Below are positions 24,923 to 34,495 of a DNA stretch of 64,000 nt, one piece after another; the stretch's first letter is position 1, and each line of letters begins with the position of its first letter. The notes beneath the pieces are model-generated. The model did no database searches. It was given only the letters and a program-made list of their open reading frames with translations, and was not told the DNA's origin. A program made the translations under genes and the position numbers. This DNA comes from Fibrobacter succinogenes. Its GTDB lineage: Bacteria > Fibrobacterota > Fibrobacteria > Fibrobacterales > Fibrobacteraceae. The stretch spans positions 1-64,000 of the forward strand of contig CACWJY010000036.1 in the NCBI GenBank assembly GCA_902761355.1. Direction: 5' to 3'.

Positions 24923-26065
24923 TTAGATAGACTCAGAATTACGGCGATAAAGGCTATAGACCTCGTCCCAATGCGCCATAAGGACATCCACCAACTCGGG
25001 TTGGAACTGGGCGCCACGCTGCTTCAAGAATTCCTCACGAACCTTTTCTTCGGGCCAAGGCTGTTTGTAGCACCTAGGGCTAGAAAGAGCGTCCAAGACA
25101 TCGGCAACAGAACATATACGGCCCGCCAACGGGATTTCCTCGCCCTTGATTCCAGCCGGATATCCCTTGCCATCCCAACGTTCATGATGCGAACGGGCAA
25201 TTTCTGCGGCAAAGCGCAAAAGCTTACGTTTGGAGTTACGGAGCATGGTGTAGCCGATTTCGGAATGCGTCTTCATAATGGCATATTCGTCATCGGTAAA
25301 TCGACCGGGCTTATTCAAGATTGCGTCAGGAATGCCGACCTTGCCCAGATCGTGCATCGGGGACGCAAGACGAATCTGCTCCACCTCGTCTTCGGGGAGG
25401 CCCAAAAACTTGGCAAGCATAAAAGAGATTTCAGCAACACGCTGAATATGGTCACCCGTTTCTTGGCTACGGTATTCAGAGACTTCACCCAGAATATGAA
25501 TAATTTCACGTTGGGTCGCCTCGAGTTCCATGTTCAGCATGGCGGACTCAACGGTCTTTGCCGAATAGACAGCAGTAAGACTCAGGCGTTCCAAATCCTG
25601 AATAGAAAATACGGCAGCTTCACCCCGCTCGTTTTTTCCCTGCTTGTTGATCGCCTGAAACACACCCATCACATTACCCGAAGAATTCATGAGCGGCACC
25701 GTCATCACCGATGTCGTACGGTAATGGGTTTTCTCGTCGCTCCTACGGTCGAACCTCGGGTCTTGGTAGGCATCCTCAATCAGGAGCGGTTCACCCGTCC
25801 TTACAGAATAACCAACAAAGCCTGCATTACGTGGTATGCGGAGTTCACTCACGCCATGGGCCACCTTGGTCCACAGCACGCCGCTGTCTTCATCAACAAG
25901 CCACAACGAACAACGGTCTGCCGACACAATGGAACGTCCAAGATCGGCCATCAAGACCAGCAAGTTGTCCATCTTACGTTCTGCCGCAATTTTCGGCATA
26001 TAAGAGAACAGCAGCTGCAGGATTTGCCTAGACTCCACTGCCTGTTTTTCGTCAATCCCCGTCAT
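24923..26065 (-). CDS. GAF/HD-GYP protein, probable c-di-GMP phosphodiesterase
   Basis: A 380-residue cytoplasmic protein. A GAF sensor domain (residues about 30-175, with RCSLWLVDEDSGVLW and AGFVGYSVRTGEPLLI) is followed by an HD-GYP domain (about 188-375). The metal and catalytic residues are present: HD at 239-240 in PMHDLGKVGIPD, HH at 293-294 and DGKGYP at 298-303. HD-GYP enzymes hydrolyse cyclic di-GMP (some hybrid cGAMP). There is no receiver or membrane domain, so the GAF domain likely sets activity by binding a small ligand. No diguanylate cyclase is in the window. Confidence 0.92.
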   Translation of the reverse strand: MTGIDEKQAVESRQILQLLFSYMPKIAAERKMDNLLVLMADLGRSIVSADRCSLWLVDEDSGVLWTKVAHGVSELRIPRNAGFVGYSVRTGEPLLIEDAYQDPRFDRRSDEKTHYRTTSVMTVPLMNSSGNVMGVFQAINKQGKNERGEAAVFSIQDLERLSLTAVYSAKTVESAMLNMELEATQREIIHILGEVSEYRSQETGDHIQRVAEISFMLAKFLGLPEDEVEQIRLASPMHDLGKVGIPDAILNKPGRFTDDEYAIMKTHSEIGYTMLRNSKRKLLRFAAEIARSHHERWDGKGYPAGIKGEEIPLAGRICSVADVLDALSSPRCYKQPWPEEKVREEFLKQRGAQFQPELVDVLMAHWDEVYSLYRRNSESI

Positions 26066-26109
26066 ACATTGTAAAATCTAGATAAACTTTGCATTATTCT
26101 CAACATCGC

Positions 26110-26139
26110 TTGACAGAATTACATTAATTTTTCTATCCT
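26110..26139 (+). promoter_or_regulatory. Promoter of tRNA-Ser
   Basis: TTGACA (26110-26115), 18-bp spacer, TATCCT (26134-26139), 11 nt before the tRNA. Confidence 0.7.
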
Positions 26140-26150
26140 TGGGAAACCCT

Positions 26151-26231
26151 GGAGGAATAGGCTAATTGGTAAGTCAGCGGTCTTGAAAACCGCCGCCGTA
26201 AGGCTTGGGGGTTCGAGTCCCTCTTCCTCCG
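26151..26231 (+). tRNA. tRNA-Ser (anticodon UGA)
   Basis: Acceptor GGAGGAA/TTCCTCC, anticodon stem GCGGT/ACCGC with loop CTTGAAA (anticodon TGA), a short type II variable arm (GCCGTAAGGC) and T-arm GGGGGTTCGAGTCCCTC. CCA is not encoded. Confidence 0.93.
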
Positions 26232-26244
26232 CCCTCTTCCTCCG
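26219..26244. repeat. 13-bp tandem duplication of the tRNA-Ser 3' end
   Basis: The sequence ccctcttcctccg occurs at 26219-26231 (the 3' end of the tRNA) and again directly after it at 26232-26244. Confidence 0.95.
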
Positions 26245-26247
26245 CTC

Positions 26248-26277
26248 AAAGCTCCCTAATGGGAGCTTTTTTATTTT
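26248..26277 (+). terminator. Terminator after tRNA-Ser
   Basis: Stem AAGCTCCC/GGGAGCTT with loop TAAT, followed by TTTTATTTT. Confidence 0.9.
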
Positions 26278-26290
26278 CACCAACCGCCAA

Positions 26291-27001
26291 CTAAACATCC
26301 CACTCCATTTGGCAATCCGCTACATAGTCCGCGACGGCTGATGCAGGTTCATCGTAAACCAGCGTGCAGACCTTCAACATCAGCGGAAAATCACGACCAA
26401 AAGCATCTAGGCACGCCCCCGTCGTAGCACCTGTCGTATAAACGTCATCCGTTACAATAACGGTCCCTCGACTAGGCAATTCCCTGGGGAGTACACTTAC
26501 GAAAGCATCTGCAACGTTGCGTTCCCGTTCGCCTTTCGAAAGCTTGGTCTGCGACACTACAAATGTTTTTCTCTTAAGCCATCGGCACACACATCCGCCG
26601 GTCGCAACCGCCAATGCCGAAGCAATCTTTTCGGCCTGGTTATAGCCACGCTCTCTGAACCTCGCCCTATGAAGTGGAACCGGCACAAAATAAAGCGGCT
26701 TGGGTAGCAGCGAAAGTTCGGCCCCCAGCATGCCACTCACCACCCGAGAATGCTTCACCAGATAGCTCGCCATACCGGGAATTTCCTTGTACTTAAGGGC
26801 ATGAATCAGACGCCGAGTCAACGGCCTCATCGGAAAAAGGCTATAAGCATCCGCCGTCGGACACCGACATTCTTCCGCCTCGCGGTCCAGTTCCCTGACA
26901 CAATCAGGACAAAGCCACGGGTCCAATCTTTCTGACGCCTTTCCGCAGCCAAGACATTCCGCCCCAAACACAAACCGTTCCACATTTTCAATCCATCGCA
27001 T
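26291..27001 (-). CDS. comF: ComF-family phosphoribosyltransferase-like protein
   Basis: A 236-residue protein. It starts with a zinc-binding pair of CxxC motifs (CLGCGKASERLDPWLCPDC) and has the PRTase region RARFRERGYNQAEKIASALA and the PRPP-binding motif VIVTDDVYTTGATTGA. ComF/GntX proteins are needed for natural DNA uptake in several bacteria. It is a lone gene; the 96-nt gap to rodA shows no clear terminator. Whether this organism is transformable cannot be told from the window, though prepilin-like genes are also present. Confidence 0.92.
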   Translation of the reverse strand: MRWIENVERFVFGAECLGCGKASERLDPWLCPDCVRELDREAEECRCPTADAYSLFPMRPLTRRLIHALKYKEIPGMASYLVKHSRVVSGMLGAELSLLPKPLYFVPVPLHRARFRERGYNQAEKIASALAVATGGCVCRWLKRKTFVVSQTKLSKGERERNVADAFVSVLPRELPSRGTVIVTDDVYTTGATTGACLDAFGRDFPLMLKVCTLVYDEPASAVADYVADCQMEWDV

Positions 27002-27097
27002 ATAGATTCCTTAGGGTGAAAATTTTCACCCCAATACTATACACGAACAAAAGCGGATAAAGTGGAAAAATCAGCCCTAAAATTTAACGGTCGAAAC

Positions 27098-28351
27098 CTA
27101 GCGGCGACGAGCCTGATAACGCAAGCACAGCAAAAAGCCGACCAACACCATACAGGTAAGTGCAAACGATCCGCCATAAGAAAGGAACGGGAGCGGAAGT
27201 CCGGTCACAGGCATTAGACCAATCGTCATTGCGATATTCACCATAATGTGGAACAAGAAAATCGTAGAGGCTCCCATCACCATCAAGGTCACAAACGGGT
27301 CCGAGGACTGCTTACAAATGGAAGTGGCTCGCCAAAGGAAAAACGCATAAAGCGTAAGTACAAACGCACAGCCCACAAAGCCAAACTGTTCGCCAAGCAC
27401 GCTAAAGATAAAGTCCGTATGTTCTTCGGGCAAGAAAGCAAGATTCGTCTGCGTTCCGTTTCCAAAGCCCTTTCCCGTAAGGCCCCCCGAGCCTATCGCC
27501 GTAAGCGACTGCAGCACCTGGTAACCGTCTCCAAGAGGGTCGCTCATCGGATCCAAAAAGGTATTCACGCGCTTTTGCTGATGCGGCTCCAGCATATTCC
27601 AAGCCATGCTACTGGCATAACCGGCCAAAATATTGGCAAACAGGATTATCCCCGAAAGCACCTTTGGCAAGCGTCTGCGCACTAGAGCAAAAACCACGGC
27701 ACAAATCAAAAATCCCCACAGCACTTCAAAACCGATTGCCTGCGAATGCGAAAACAGCACCGAGAGCACAGGGCTTACAATCAAGAACATGTCGACAATC
27801 GTAAGCCCCGCAAAAAAGAAGCTCACCATGGTCACGGCAATGAACACCAGAGCCGTACTCAAGTCAGGCTGCTTAAGCACCAATGCGAACGGTACAATAA
27901 ACAAGAAAAACGGAACCACAAAGGTCTTCATCTTGTGCAAACTAACAGGATGCTTCGAAAGCCAATAAGAAATCGTCAGCAGGTACGCAATCTTGGCAAA
28001 CTCGGACGGCTGCAACTTGAATATTCCAAGGTCTATCCAGCGGCCTGCCCCCTTAACCACATCGCCTGCAAAAAAGAGCACCACACAAAGCAGCACTAGC
28101 GAAATGGCGTACAACGGGACAGCAGCCCGTTTTAGCCAATCAATGCGAACAAACACAAGGGCTCCAGCAAACACACAACCAAAAACAAAATAAATAATCT
28201 GCTTGAACCAGAACATCTCAAAAATAGAGATGTCTTCGGCAATCGTCGCCGAATACACAAGAGCCACACCGCAGCACATCAAGGCAAGCGTAAGCACAAT
28301 AAACAGCCAGTCGAATTTAAGCGACTGATCTAGGAATCGTCCGGACCTCAC
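27098..28351 (-). CDS. rodA: Rod shape-determining SEDS protein RodA
   Basis: A 417-residue SEDS peptidoglycan glycosyltransferase with ten membrane helices. Family motifs include KGAGRWIDLGIFKLQPSEFA, KQPDLSTALVFIA and the C-terminal GLPLPFLSYGGSF. Together with PBP2 it polymerises lateral-wall peptidoglycan. The start is a GTG overlapping the mrdA stop (GTGA). It is the last gene of the mre operon. Confidence 0.96.
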   Translation of the reverse strand: MRSGRFLDQSLKFDWLFIVLTLALMCCGVALVYSATIAEDISIFEMFWFKQIIYFVFGCVFAGALVFVRIDWLKRAAVPLYAISLVLLCVVLFFAGDVVKGAGRWIDLGIFKLQPSEFAKIAYLLTISYWLSKHPVSLHKMKTFVVPFFLFIVPFALVLKQPDLSTALVFIAVTMVSFFFAGLTIVDMFLIVSPVLSVLFSHSQAIGFEVLWGFLICAVVFALVRRRLPKVLSGIILFANILAGYASSMAWNMLEPHQQKRVNTFLDPMSDPLGDGYQVLQSLTAIGSGGLTGKGFGNGTQTNLAFLPEEHTDFIFSVLGEQFGFVGCAFVLTLYAFFLWRATSICKQSSDPFVTLMVMGASTIFLFHIMVNIAMTIGLMPVTGLPLPFLSYGGSFALTCMVLVGFLLCLRYQARRR

Positions 28352-30207
28352 TTTTCGCCCTCCTCTTCCTTTTCCTTATTTGCAAAATAGGCTTCCATCA
28401 CCTTCTTTGCAATCGGACCCGACACGGCACCACCGCCGCCCGCCGCTTCCATAATCACAGCAACAGCAATTTCGGGATCATACAGAGGCGCAACCGCGGC
28501 ATACCAGGCGTGCGTCTTTTCGCCCTTTTTCCATTCGCCAGAACCAGTCTTTGCACCCACGCGCACATTCGGGAGCGCGCCTCGTTTACCGGTACCTCCC
28601 GGATGATTCACCACCGAATCCATCGCCGCAAGCAAAATACGATGAGTATATTCCTTCATGTTACCGGGGCGAATAATCTCGGGTTCATAGCGGCGCACAA
28701 CATTTCCCTGACTATCCCGCAGTTCCTTCATAAAGTGCGGCCTGTAAACGCCCTTTCCAGTCGCCAAAGACCCTATCAGGGTAGCCTGCTGCAAAGGCGT
28801 CACAATCTGCCCCTGTCCAATAGACAAATTCAGAATCAAGCCGCGAGCCCAACGCCAGCCCAGACGTTTGTTACGTTCATTGAACGAAGCCGAATCCGGC
28901 AACCAGCCCGCCTTTTCGCCGGGAATATCAATTCCAAGAGGTTTTTCGCCTAAGCCAAAGCGACGACCAAATTCATTGATTCGCGCCATGTCGATATCAA
29001 GCCCAGCCTGATAAAAGAATACATCGCAAGAAAGCCTAATTGCATTCACCACGTTTAGGTTGCCATGCGTTCCCCAGCATTTCTGATAGCGAGCACCGTA
29101 CTGGTACCCACCCGTACAGGCCTTAGGGTAATACTTATTTTCTGTCAAGATTCCATTCTCAAGCCCAGCACCCGCCGTCACCAACTTAAAAATCGACGCC
29201 GGAGGATACGTTCCCGAAATAGCACGGTTGGTCAGCGGACGCATCGAATCCAAGGCCACATGAGCCCATCCCTTGTTGCGTTCACGCTTCTTGAGAGAGA
29301 ATATATTAGGGTCCAAACGCGGAGAAGAAACCATTGCAAGTATTTCGCCGCTTCTTGGGTCAATCGCCACAAGGGCACCCTTCGCCGAATCAGGAATCGC
29401 GTCTTCTGCCACCTTCTGCAAACGCAAATCAATCGTCGATACCAACCGGAGTCCTGGCACCGGAGCAGTCCCCTCGACACCTTCGACAGAGCCCACTTCA
29501 CGACCCGAGGCATTCACCTGCACAAGCTTCATGCCGTTCTTGCCACGGAATTCCTTATCGTAAAACTGTTCCAGTCCCTTTTGACCGATACGGTCCCCTT
29601 GAGAATACCCCTCATATTCAGGCAACTTGAGCTGCTCTTCCGAAATCTCGCTGGTGTATCCCAAGGCATGCGAGGCCAGTGTTCCGTAAGGATAATCGCG
29701 CCTCGATTCAATCACCGTCACAATGCCGGGCAATTCTTCGGAGTGCTCTTCAATAATTGCCACCTGTTCCGGCGAAGCATCTTCTAACAAGCGGATGGGG
29801 CGATTCTTAATCCAACGAGAACGTTGAAAAGCCGTATCCAGCGACAGGGAATCAAATAATCTTTCACCAGACGCTTCTCGAATACCAAGCAACCTGCTAA
29901 ACAAAGTATCGCGATCCGCCTTTTTGCGAGGCATGGTCATCGAAACAAGCGCTATCTGGTAAGAAGGTCGGTTACGGACCAGAACTTCGCCATTACGGTC
30001 GTAAATATAGCCGCGTTCCGCGATCAGTTCCACCTTACGGATGCGGTTGTTTTCAGAACGTTGCAAGTTTTCGTCGTAATGAGTGTACTGCAGCGAAAAA
30101 AGCCTAGCCAAAAGGATTGCAAACAAAATTACAACCCCGGCCATGTAAATCAGTACATTCCAGTTCCTATTTTGCTGTACCTCGTTTTCAAAATCGCCCT
30201 TAGACAT
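28348..30207 (-). CDS. mrdA: Penicillin-binding protein 2
   Basis: A 619-residue class B PBP. An N-terminal anchor (residues 17-38) precedes a dimerisation domain and the transpeptidase domain. The active-site motifs are PPASIFK (Ser338, Lys341), SCD at 393-395 and KTGS at 553-556. The second motif has Asp where SxN is common, which is also seen in other PBP2 proteins. It makes peptide cross-links during elongation with RodA. It overlaps mreD by 8 nt and rodA by 4 nt. Confidence 0.96.
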   Translation of the reverse strand: MSKGDFENEVQQNRNWNVLIYMAGVVILFAILLARLFSLQYTHYDENLQRSENNRIRKVELIAERGYIYDRNGEVLVRNRPSYQIALVSMTMPRKKADRDTLFSRLLGIREASGERLFDSLSLDTAFQRSRWIKNRPIRLLEDASPEQVAIIEEHSEELPGIVTVIESRRDYPYGTLASHALGYTSEISEEQLKLPEYEGYSQGDRIGQKGLEQFYDKEFRGKNGMKLVQVNASGREVGSVEGVEGTAPVPGLRLVSTIDLRLQKVAEDAIPDSAKGALVAIDPRSGEILAMVSSPRLDPNIFSLKKRERNKGWAHVALDSMRPLTNRAISGTYPPASIFKLVTAGAGLENGILTENKYYPKACTGGYQYGARYQKCWGTHGNLNVVNAIRLSCDVFFYQAGLDIDMARINEFGRRFGLGEKPLGIDIPGEKAGWLPDSASFNERNKRLGWRWARGLILNLSIGQGQIVTPLQQATLIGSLATGKGVYRPHFMKELRDSQGNVVRRYEPEIIRPGNMKEYTHRILLAAMDSVVNHPGGTGKRGALPNVRVGAKTGSGEWKKGEKTHAWYAAVAPLYDPEIAVAVIMEAAGGGGAVSGPIAKKVMEAYFANKEKEEEGEK

Positions 30208-30691
30208 GCTTCTTCTTTTTCTTACCTAAATCTAGATAGAAGAATATTCCACCGATAAGCATCGTATAAAGACATTCGGGTAGGCTCTTGGTCAAGAAAA
30301 GATTGGTCACGACATCCTTGCTCAACCCCGTGACCGCAAAATATATCATGTCGCAAACAAAAAAGCCAAGGCCAAGCACACCAACCTTTGCAGGCAAGTT
30401 CAAAGACAAAAAACGCTCTTCAAGCTGTCCGACGGCAAAGCCCAAAATCGTCATCGAAATCGAATGGGCGCCCAACCATTCTACCGGAGCATACACATCC
30501 TGTGTAAAGCCCGCCCAAAAGCCCCAAAAACAGCCAGCGGCAGGGCCCCTTCTAATAGCGACGGTAACCACGAAAATAATAACCAGGTCTGGCCCCACAT
30601 CAAAAAAGCGCAGCCAATCCACAACTGTCGCCTGCAAGGCAAAGACGATTACAAATAAAATAAAAACACCGAGCCACCTTAAATTACTCAT
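30200..30691 (-). CDS. mreD: Rod shape-determining protein MreD
   Basis: A 163-residue integral membrane protein with about five helices. Segments GPDLVIIFVVTVAIRRGPAA and GFWAGFTQDVYAPVEWLGAH fit the MreD pattern. MreD links MreC to PBP2 and RodA in the elongasome. It overlaps mreC by 8 nt and mrdA by 8 nt. The C-terminus is Lys-rich (LGKKKKKHV). Confidence 0.93.
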   Translation of the reverse strand: MSNLRWLGVFILFVIVFALQATVVDWLRFFDVGPDLVIIFVVTVAIRRGPAAGCFWGFWAGFTQDVYAPVEWLGAHSISMTILGFAVGQLEERFLSLNLPAKVGVLGLGFFVCDMIYFAVTGLSKDVVTNLFLTKSLPECLYTMLIGGIFFYLDLGKKKKKHV

Positions 30692-31511
30692 CGAGCAGCT
30701 CCTTTACAATCCAGTCAGGTTCCTTTTCCATCACGAAGACTTCTTCGAGTATCGAAAATTCCTGAAAAGGATTCACGTCCATCTGGCACATCACATCCAA
30801 ATCTGATTTACGAATTTCCTTAACCGTCCCCACAGGGATTCCCTTCGGGAAAATACCACCAAGTCCCGAAGTCACAAGGGTGTCTCCCGCATGGACGCCT
30901 GCATGCGTAGGAATCATAGCCGTCAAGCGACGACCATCCATCGATTCCAAAAAGCCCACCACCCGCGTGCGGCGGTCCATTACAGACAACTTAAGATTCG
31001 GATCTACTAGGAGTTGCACACGAGAATGGCTCGTCGTCGATTTAGAAATCTTTCCAACTAGGCCATTCATCGAGAACACAGGCATATTCTCTTTGACCCC
31101 GTGTTCCACGCCGCGGTTAATCACCATGGTTGTCAAAAAACGGCCCGGATTATGCCCCACGACGCGGGCCGTCACAATAGGATAGTCCCACTTGTCATCA
31201 AACCGAACCAGCGTATGCAGTCGGGCGAGTTCCTGAAGTCCTTCACGAGCATGGAACGTTTCTTGTCTAAGGCGTGCGTTTTCTTCTTTAAGTTGCTCGT
31301 TTTCTTGAGCAATCGACTTGTAATGCCCCATCGCCGACACAATCCGCTGTGCCGGGAAATAAAGCGACGAAAGCGCCGTAGAAACAACACTCTCGCGTAT
31401 GGGCACCGGAGCCTGCCTCATCAGCAAGCCAAGCACCAAGAAAAAGACAAAGGCTACGATACCGTGCCTTTGCGTAAACAAGTCTACTATAAAACGATAA
31501 GCCCTAAGCAT
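30684..31511 (-). CDS. mreC: Rod shape-determining protein MreC
   Basis: A 275-residue protein with one N-terminal membrane helix (residues 17-33), a coiled coil (about 63-95, ENEQLKEENARLRQETFHAR) and two periplasmic beta-barrel domains (ARVVGHNPGRFLTTMVINRG, GVHAGDTLVTSGLGGIFPKG). MreC dimers activate PBP2. Gene order mreB-mreC-mreD-mrdA-rodA is the classical one. It follows mreB by 14 nt. Confidence 0.95.
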   Translation of the reverse strand: MLRAYRFIVDLFTQRHGIVAFVFFLVLGLLMRQAPVPIRESVVSTALSSLYFPAQRIVSAMGHYKSIAQENEQLKEENARLRQETFHAREGLQELARLHTLVRFDDKWDYPIVTARVVGHNPGRFLTTMVINRGVEHGVKENMPVFSMNGLVGKISKSTTSHSRVQLLVDPNLKLSVMDRRTRVVGFLESMDGRRLTAMIPTHAGVHAGDTLVTSGLGGIFPKGIPVGTVKEIRKSDLDVMCQMDVNPFQEFSILEEVFVMEKEPDWIVKELLDE

Positions 31512-31525
31512 CGGCCCTAGTCAAA

Positions 31526-32548
31526 CTAGTTCGAAGAGGCAATCAATACCGGGCGATATTTGTCCAGGTCTTCCAGAACGCGAGCGGCACCCTTACAAAC
31601 GCAAATCAGGGCTTCATCAATCACGTTCACCGAAAGTCCCGTTTCTTTACGGATACGTTCATCAAAGCCACGCAACTGTGAACCACCACCCGTCATGATG
31701 ATTCCCTTGTCATAGATATCGGCAGAGAGTTCCGGCGGAGTAATGCTCAGGGCCTGCTTCACGGCTTCGATAATTGCCGTTACAGGTTCGTTCAAGGCTT
31801 CACGGATTTCGGAGCTGTTGATTGTCATAGTGCGCGGCATACCGGCAATAAAGTCATGCCCCTTCACTTCCATGGTCAATTCTTCTTCAAGCGGACTTGC
31901 GGAACCAATCTGAATCTTAATCTGTTCGGCAGTGCTGTCACCCACGCAAAGGTTGTACATCGTACGCAGGTAACGGACAATCGCTTCGTCCATTTCATCA
32001 CCACCCACGCGTACAGAAGCGTTACAGACAGTACCATTCAAGGCAATCACGGCAATGTCAGAAGTACCACCGCCAATATCCACAATCATGTTGCCCACGG
32101 GATCTTCGACAGGAATTCCCATACCAATTGCTGCAGCCATAGGTTCGTGCACCAGGTGAACTTCCTTGGCACCGGCCTGCTTGGCAGCGTCAATCACGGC
32201 GCGTTTTTCGACTTCGGTAATGCCAGAAGGCACACCAACGACCACACGAGGCTTCACCATCCAAAGCGGATACTTCTGCACACGCTTAATGAAGGTCTGC
32301 AAAAGGGTTTCGACCAGTTCAAAATCGGCAATCACGCCATCACGCATCGGGCGCACTGCGCGGCTTTCGCCAGGAGTACGGCCAAGCATTTTCTTTGCTT
32401 CGAATCCGATAGCAGAAACTCGGTTATTTTTGCTGTCCACCGCAATAACCGTAGGTTCGTTGATGACAATTCCCTGACCCGCCACATGAACAAGCGTATT
32501 CGCCGTGCCGAGATCAATACCGATATCGCAAGAAAATAGGCCGAACAA
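31526..32548 (-). CDS. mreB: Rod shape-determining actin-like MreB
   Basis: A 340-residue actin homolog. Nucleotide-binding motifs are DIGIDLGTANTLVHV (phosphate 1), VDIGGGTSDIAVIALNG (phosphate 2) and IIMTGGGSQLRG (adenosine). The first codon is TTG: AAGGA lies 7 nt upstream and the reading MFGLFSCDIGIDLG matches MreB N-termini. It directs the elongasome around the cell. It heads the rod-shape operon. Confidence 0.97.
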   Translation of the reverse strand: MFGLFSCDIGIDLGTANTLVHVAGQGIVINEPTVIAVDSKNNRVSAIGFEAKKMLGRTPGESRAVRPMRDGVIADFELVETLLQTFIKRVQKYPLWMVKPRVVVGVPSGITEVEKRAVIDAAKQAGAKEVHLVHEPMAAAIGMGIPVEDPVGNMIVDIGGGTSDIAVIALNGTVCNASVRVGGDEMDEAIVRYLRTMYNLCVGDSTAEQIKIQIGSASPLEEELTMEVKGHDFIAGMPRTMTINSSEIREALNEPVTAIIEAVKQALSITPPELSADIYDKGIIMTGGGSQLRGFDERIRKETGLSVNVIDEALICVCKGAARVLEDLDKYRPVLIASSN

Positions 32549-32600
32549 AATCCAATCCTTTTTTAAGATTCAACTTACGAAAAAAAATATAGTATTTCCG

Positions 32601-32969
32601 TTATTCCTTTAGCGAGTCCGCACCGAATTTCCATTCCTTCTTGTAGCGGTCCCAACCACGCGTATTTACATCGTAACGGTACTTGCGCTTTTCGTGCATG
32701 GCGATGTCTTTGTAGATAAAGAAATCCACTTCGGCATACGCCGCATAAATGCGAGCCTCGGCACCATCAAACAGCCTAAAGTCTTTTACACGGTAATACG
32801 GTGTATCGAGCAGCACGCCCTTGTCTTTTGAAGACTTTATGGTCTCGGCCACCATAAACTTCAAGTCATCCTGCAAATAGGATGTTAATTTGTTCTCAAT
32901 GCGTTCCGTCGGTTCAGAACATCCCATAAGAATGGCGGCGAAAGACAATATTACAAGCAGGTATTTCAT
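32601..32969 (-). CDS. Small lipoprotein of unknown function
   Basis: A 122-residue protein with a lipoprotein signal MKYLLVILSFAAILMGC. The mature part mixes charged and aromatic residues (RIYAAYAEVDFFIYKDIA, GWDRYKKEWKFGADSLKE). I recognise no family. The start is the ATG at 32969; a GTG 30 nt upstream is in frame but leaves a poor signal peptide. It lies 52 nt upstream of mreB on the same strand, so it may be transcribed ahead of the rod-shape operon. Confidence 0.72.
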   Translation of the reverse strand: MKYLLVILSFAAILMGCSEPTERIENKLTSYLQDDLKFMVAETIKSSKDKGVLLDTPYYRVKDFRLFDGAEARIYAAYAEVDFFIYKDIAMHEKRKYRYDVNTRGWDRYKKEWKFGADSLKE

Positions 32970-33035
32970 GACAGAGAATTTAGAAAATAGGCAACGCACT
33001 CAAAACACCGCCTTACCATACATTTTCATTCGATA

Positions 33036-33072
33036 TAAAAAAGAAGACGCCCCTTTTGGAGGAGCGTCTTCG
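33036..33072 (-). terminator. Terminator after the outer-membrane protein gene
   Basis: On the minus strand GAAGACGC pairs with GCGTCTTC around a loop with an inner CTCC/GGGG, followed by TTTTTTAT. Confidence 0.9.
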
Positions 33073-33100
33073 TATTCAAGTCCGAGCTACTTCGAATGAA

Positions 33101-34405
33101 CTAGAACGAGTAGGTTGCATCGAGGCGAGAGAAGATACGGCCTTCACCCTGGAACGGGTTGCGGAAGAGCACGTCTTCGGCAACGGTCACGTCGATCTTC
33201 AAGCGTTCTTCGATGTTGATGCCGAAACCGAAACCAACGTGGTCATCGGCGGTGCCATCAGCAAGCGGATTGGTAGAGAAGAACGTACCGTCGTCCTTGC
33301 AAATGCCATACTGGCCAGCACTGTACTTGTTGTTGGAATTCACGTCGCAATCGGTGTAGAGGATAGCCTTCTGGCCACCCACGCGGATTACGAACCAATC
33401 CCACCAGATGTTACGTTCAATACCGAAGCTGATCTTGCCACCGATGTCGGAACGCTTGTCCCAATGAGGATCGTCTTCGTTGCGGGAATCATAAACCCAG
33501 CCAGCCTTGCTGTTATCATAGTACCAGTCATGAGCCTTCATCTGGTTCCAGATAAAGTCAGCGCCCAACCAGAAGAAGCCACGGTTCATGGCGATGTTGA
33601 TACCCATGCCAGCCTGAGCATGCTTATCGTCAATGCCCGGAGCCTGAGCAAGCTTCATGGAGAGAGCCGGAACCAATTCACCATCGAGAGCTTCGAGAGT
33701 GAAGAAGGCGCGAGCCTTGGCGAGGAAAGTGAAGTCGCCATCATCAAAGAAGTTGTGATGATCCGGACCGTACTGGATACGAGCCAAACCGAAGGAGGCT
33801 TCGTAAGAGGTGCCGCTACCCATCTGGAAGTTCAAACCACCGTCAGCCTGAACGATAGAGGCATAAGCCTTGCTATTCGGCTGATAGGTACCACTTTCAG
33901 CATCCAGGTCGCCACCATCCTGATGAGCGATATAAATATGCAAGCCCCAGGCGTCGCCGCTAGAGAACGTACCGCCCAAGAAACCATCAAAGTTGGTCAC
34001 CGTTTCGGGAACAGGAACGGCATCCTTTTCGCTAGACTTCACATACTGCGGCAAATACATGGCGAGGTCCGAATTGACACGGCCAAACAAGCCACCGATC
34101 GTGAACTTCGGATCAGGATTGTTGTCATCACCAAAAGAAATAGAGAAAATGCCACCGAACGTCGGGTGTTTCGGGTCAGAATTTTCACCAATAGCTGGAT
34201 TGTTGTCCGTATAGGAACCAAAACCACCAATGAGGTAGTTAGAATAAAGGTTTGCGTTAGCCGGGTTATCAAAGATGCTCACATCATCCATGATGTAAGT
34301 CGTGTTCTTGCCCATAGATTCCACACGTGCAAAAGTTGCAAAGGCGGAACCAACACCAAGAATACCGAATGCGGCACCAAATGCGGCAGCTGTTCTTAAG
34401 TTCAT
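33101..34405 (-). CDS. Outer-membrane beta-barrel protein, Fibrobacter-type
   Basis: A 434-residue exported protein. The signal peptide (residues 1-23) ends SAFA. The mature protein has alternating polar/aromatic strands with many Gly, Asp and Trp and ends in an aromatic strand (RIFSRLDATYSF), the pattern of an outer-membrane barrel. The segment MDDVSIFDNPANANLYSNYL near the start resembles PorV/FadL-like N-termini. The gene stands alone between two terminators. No specific transport role can be assigned. Its place next to the ExbB/ExbD/TonB-like genes may be meaningful, but it is transcribed separately. Confidence 0.75.
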   Translation of the reverse strand: MNLRTAAAFGAAFGILGVGSAFATFARVESMGKNTTYIMDDVSIFDNPANANLYSNYLIGGFGSYTDNNPAIGENSDPKHPTFGGIFSISFGDDNNPDPKFTIGGLFGRVNSDLAMYLPQYVKSSEKDAVPVPETVTNFDGFLGGTFSSGDAWGLHIYIAHQDGGDLDAESGTYQPNSKAYASIVQADGGLNFQMGSGTSYEASFGLARIQYGPDHHNFFDDGDFTFLAKARAFFTLEALDGELVPALSMKLAQAPGIDDKHAQAGMGINIAMNRGFFWLGADFIWNQMKAHDWYYDNSKAGWVYDSRNEDDPHWDKRSDIGGKISFGIERNIWWDWFVIRVGGQKAILYTDCDVNSNNKYSAGQYGICKDDGTFFSTNPLADGTADDHVGFGFGINIEERLKIDVTVAEDVLFRNPFQGEGRIFSRLDATYSF

Positions 34406-34495
34406 TGGAAAACTCCTCTTGAAATTTCTGCTTTAAAGTTAGTTTAATTAAACGAAAATCGCAACAAAATTTTAAACAAAAAGCTTTTTTTATAC

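Noticed and set aside
33056..34399. Plus-strand open frame opposite the outer-membrane protein gene
   Set aside because: The minus-strand product has a signal peptide and a C-terminal aromatic strand; the mirror has none.
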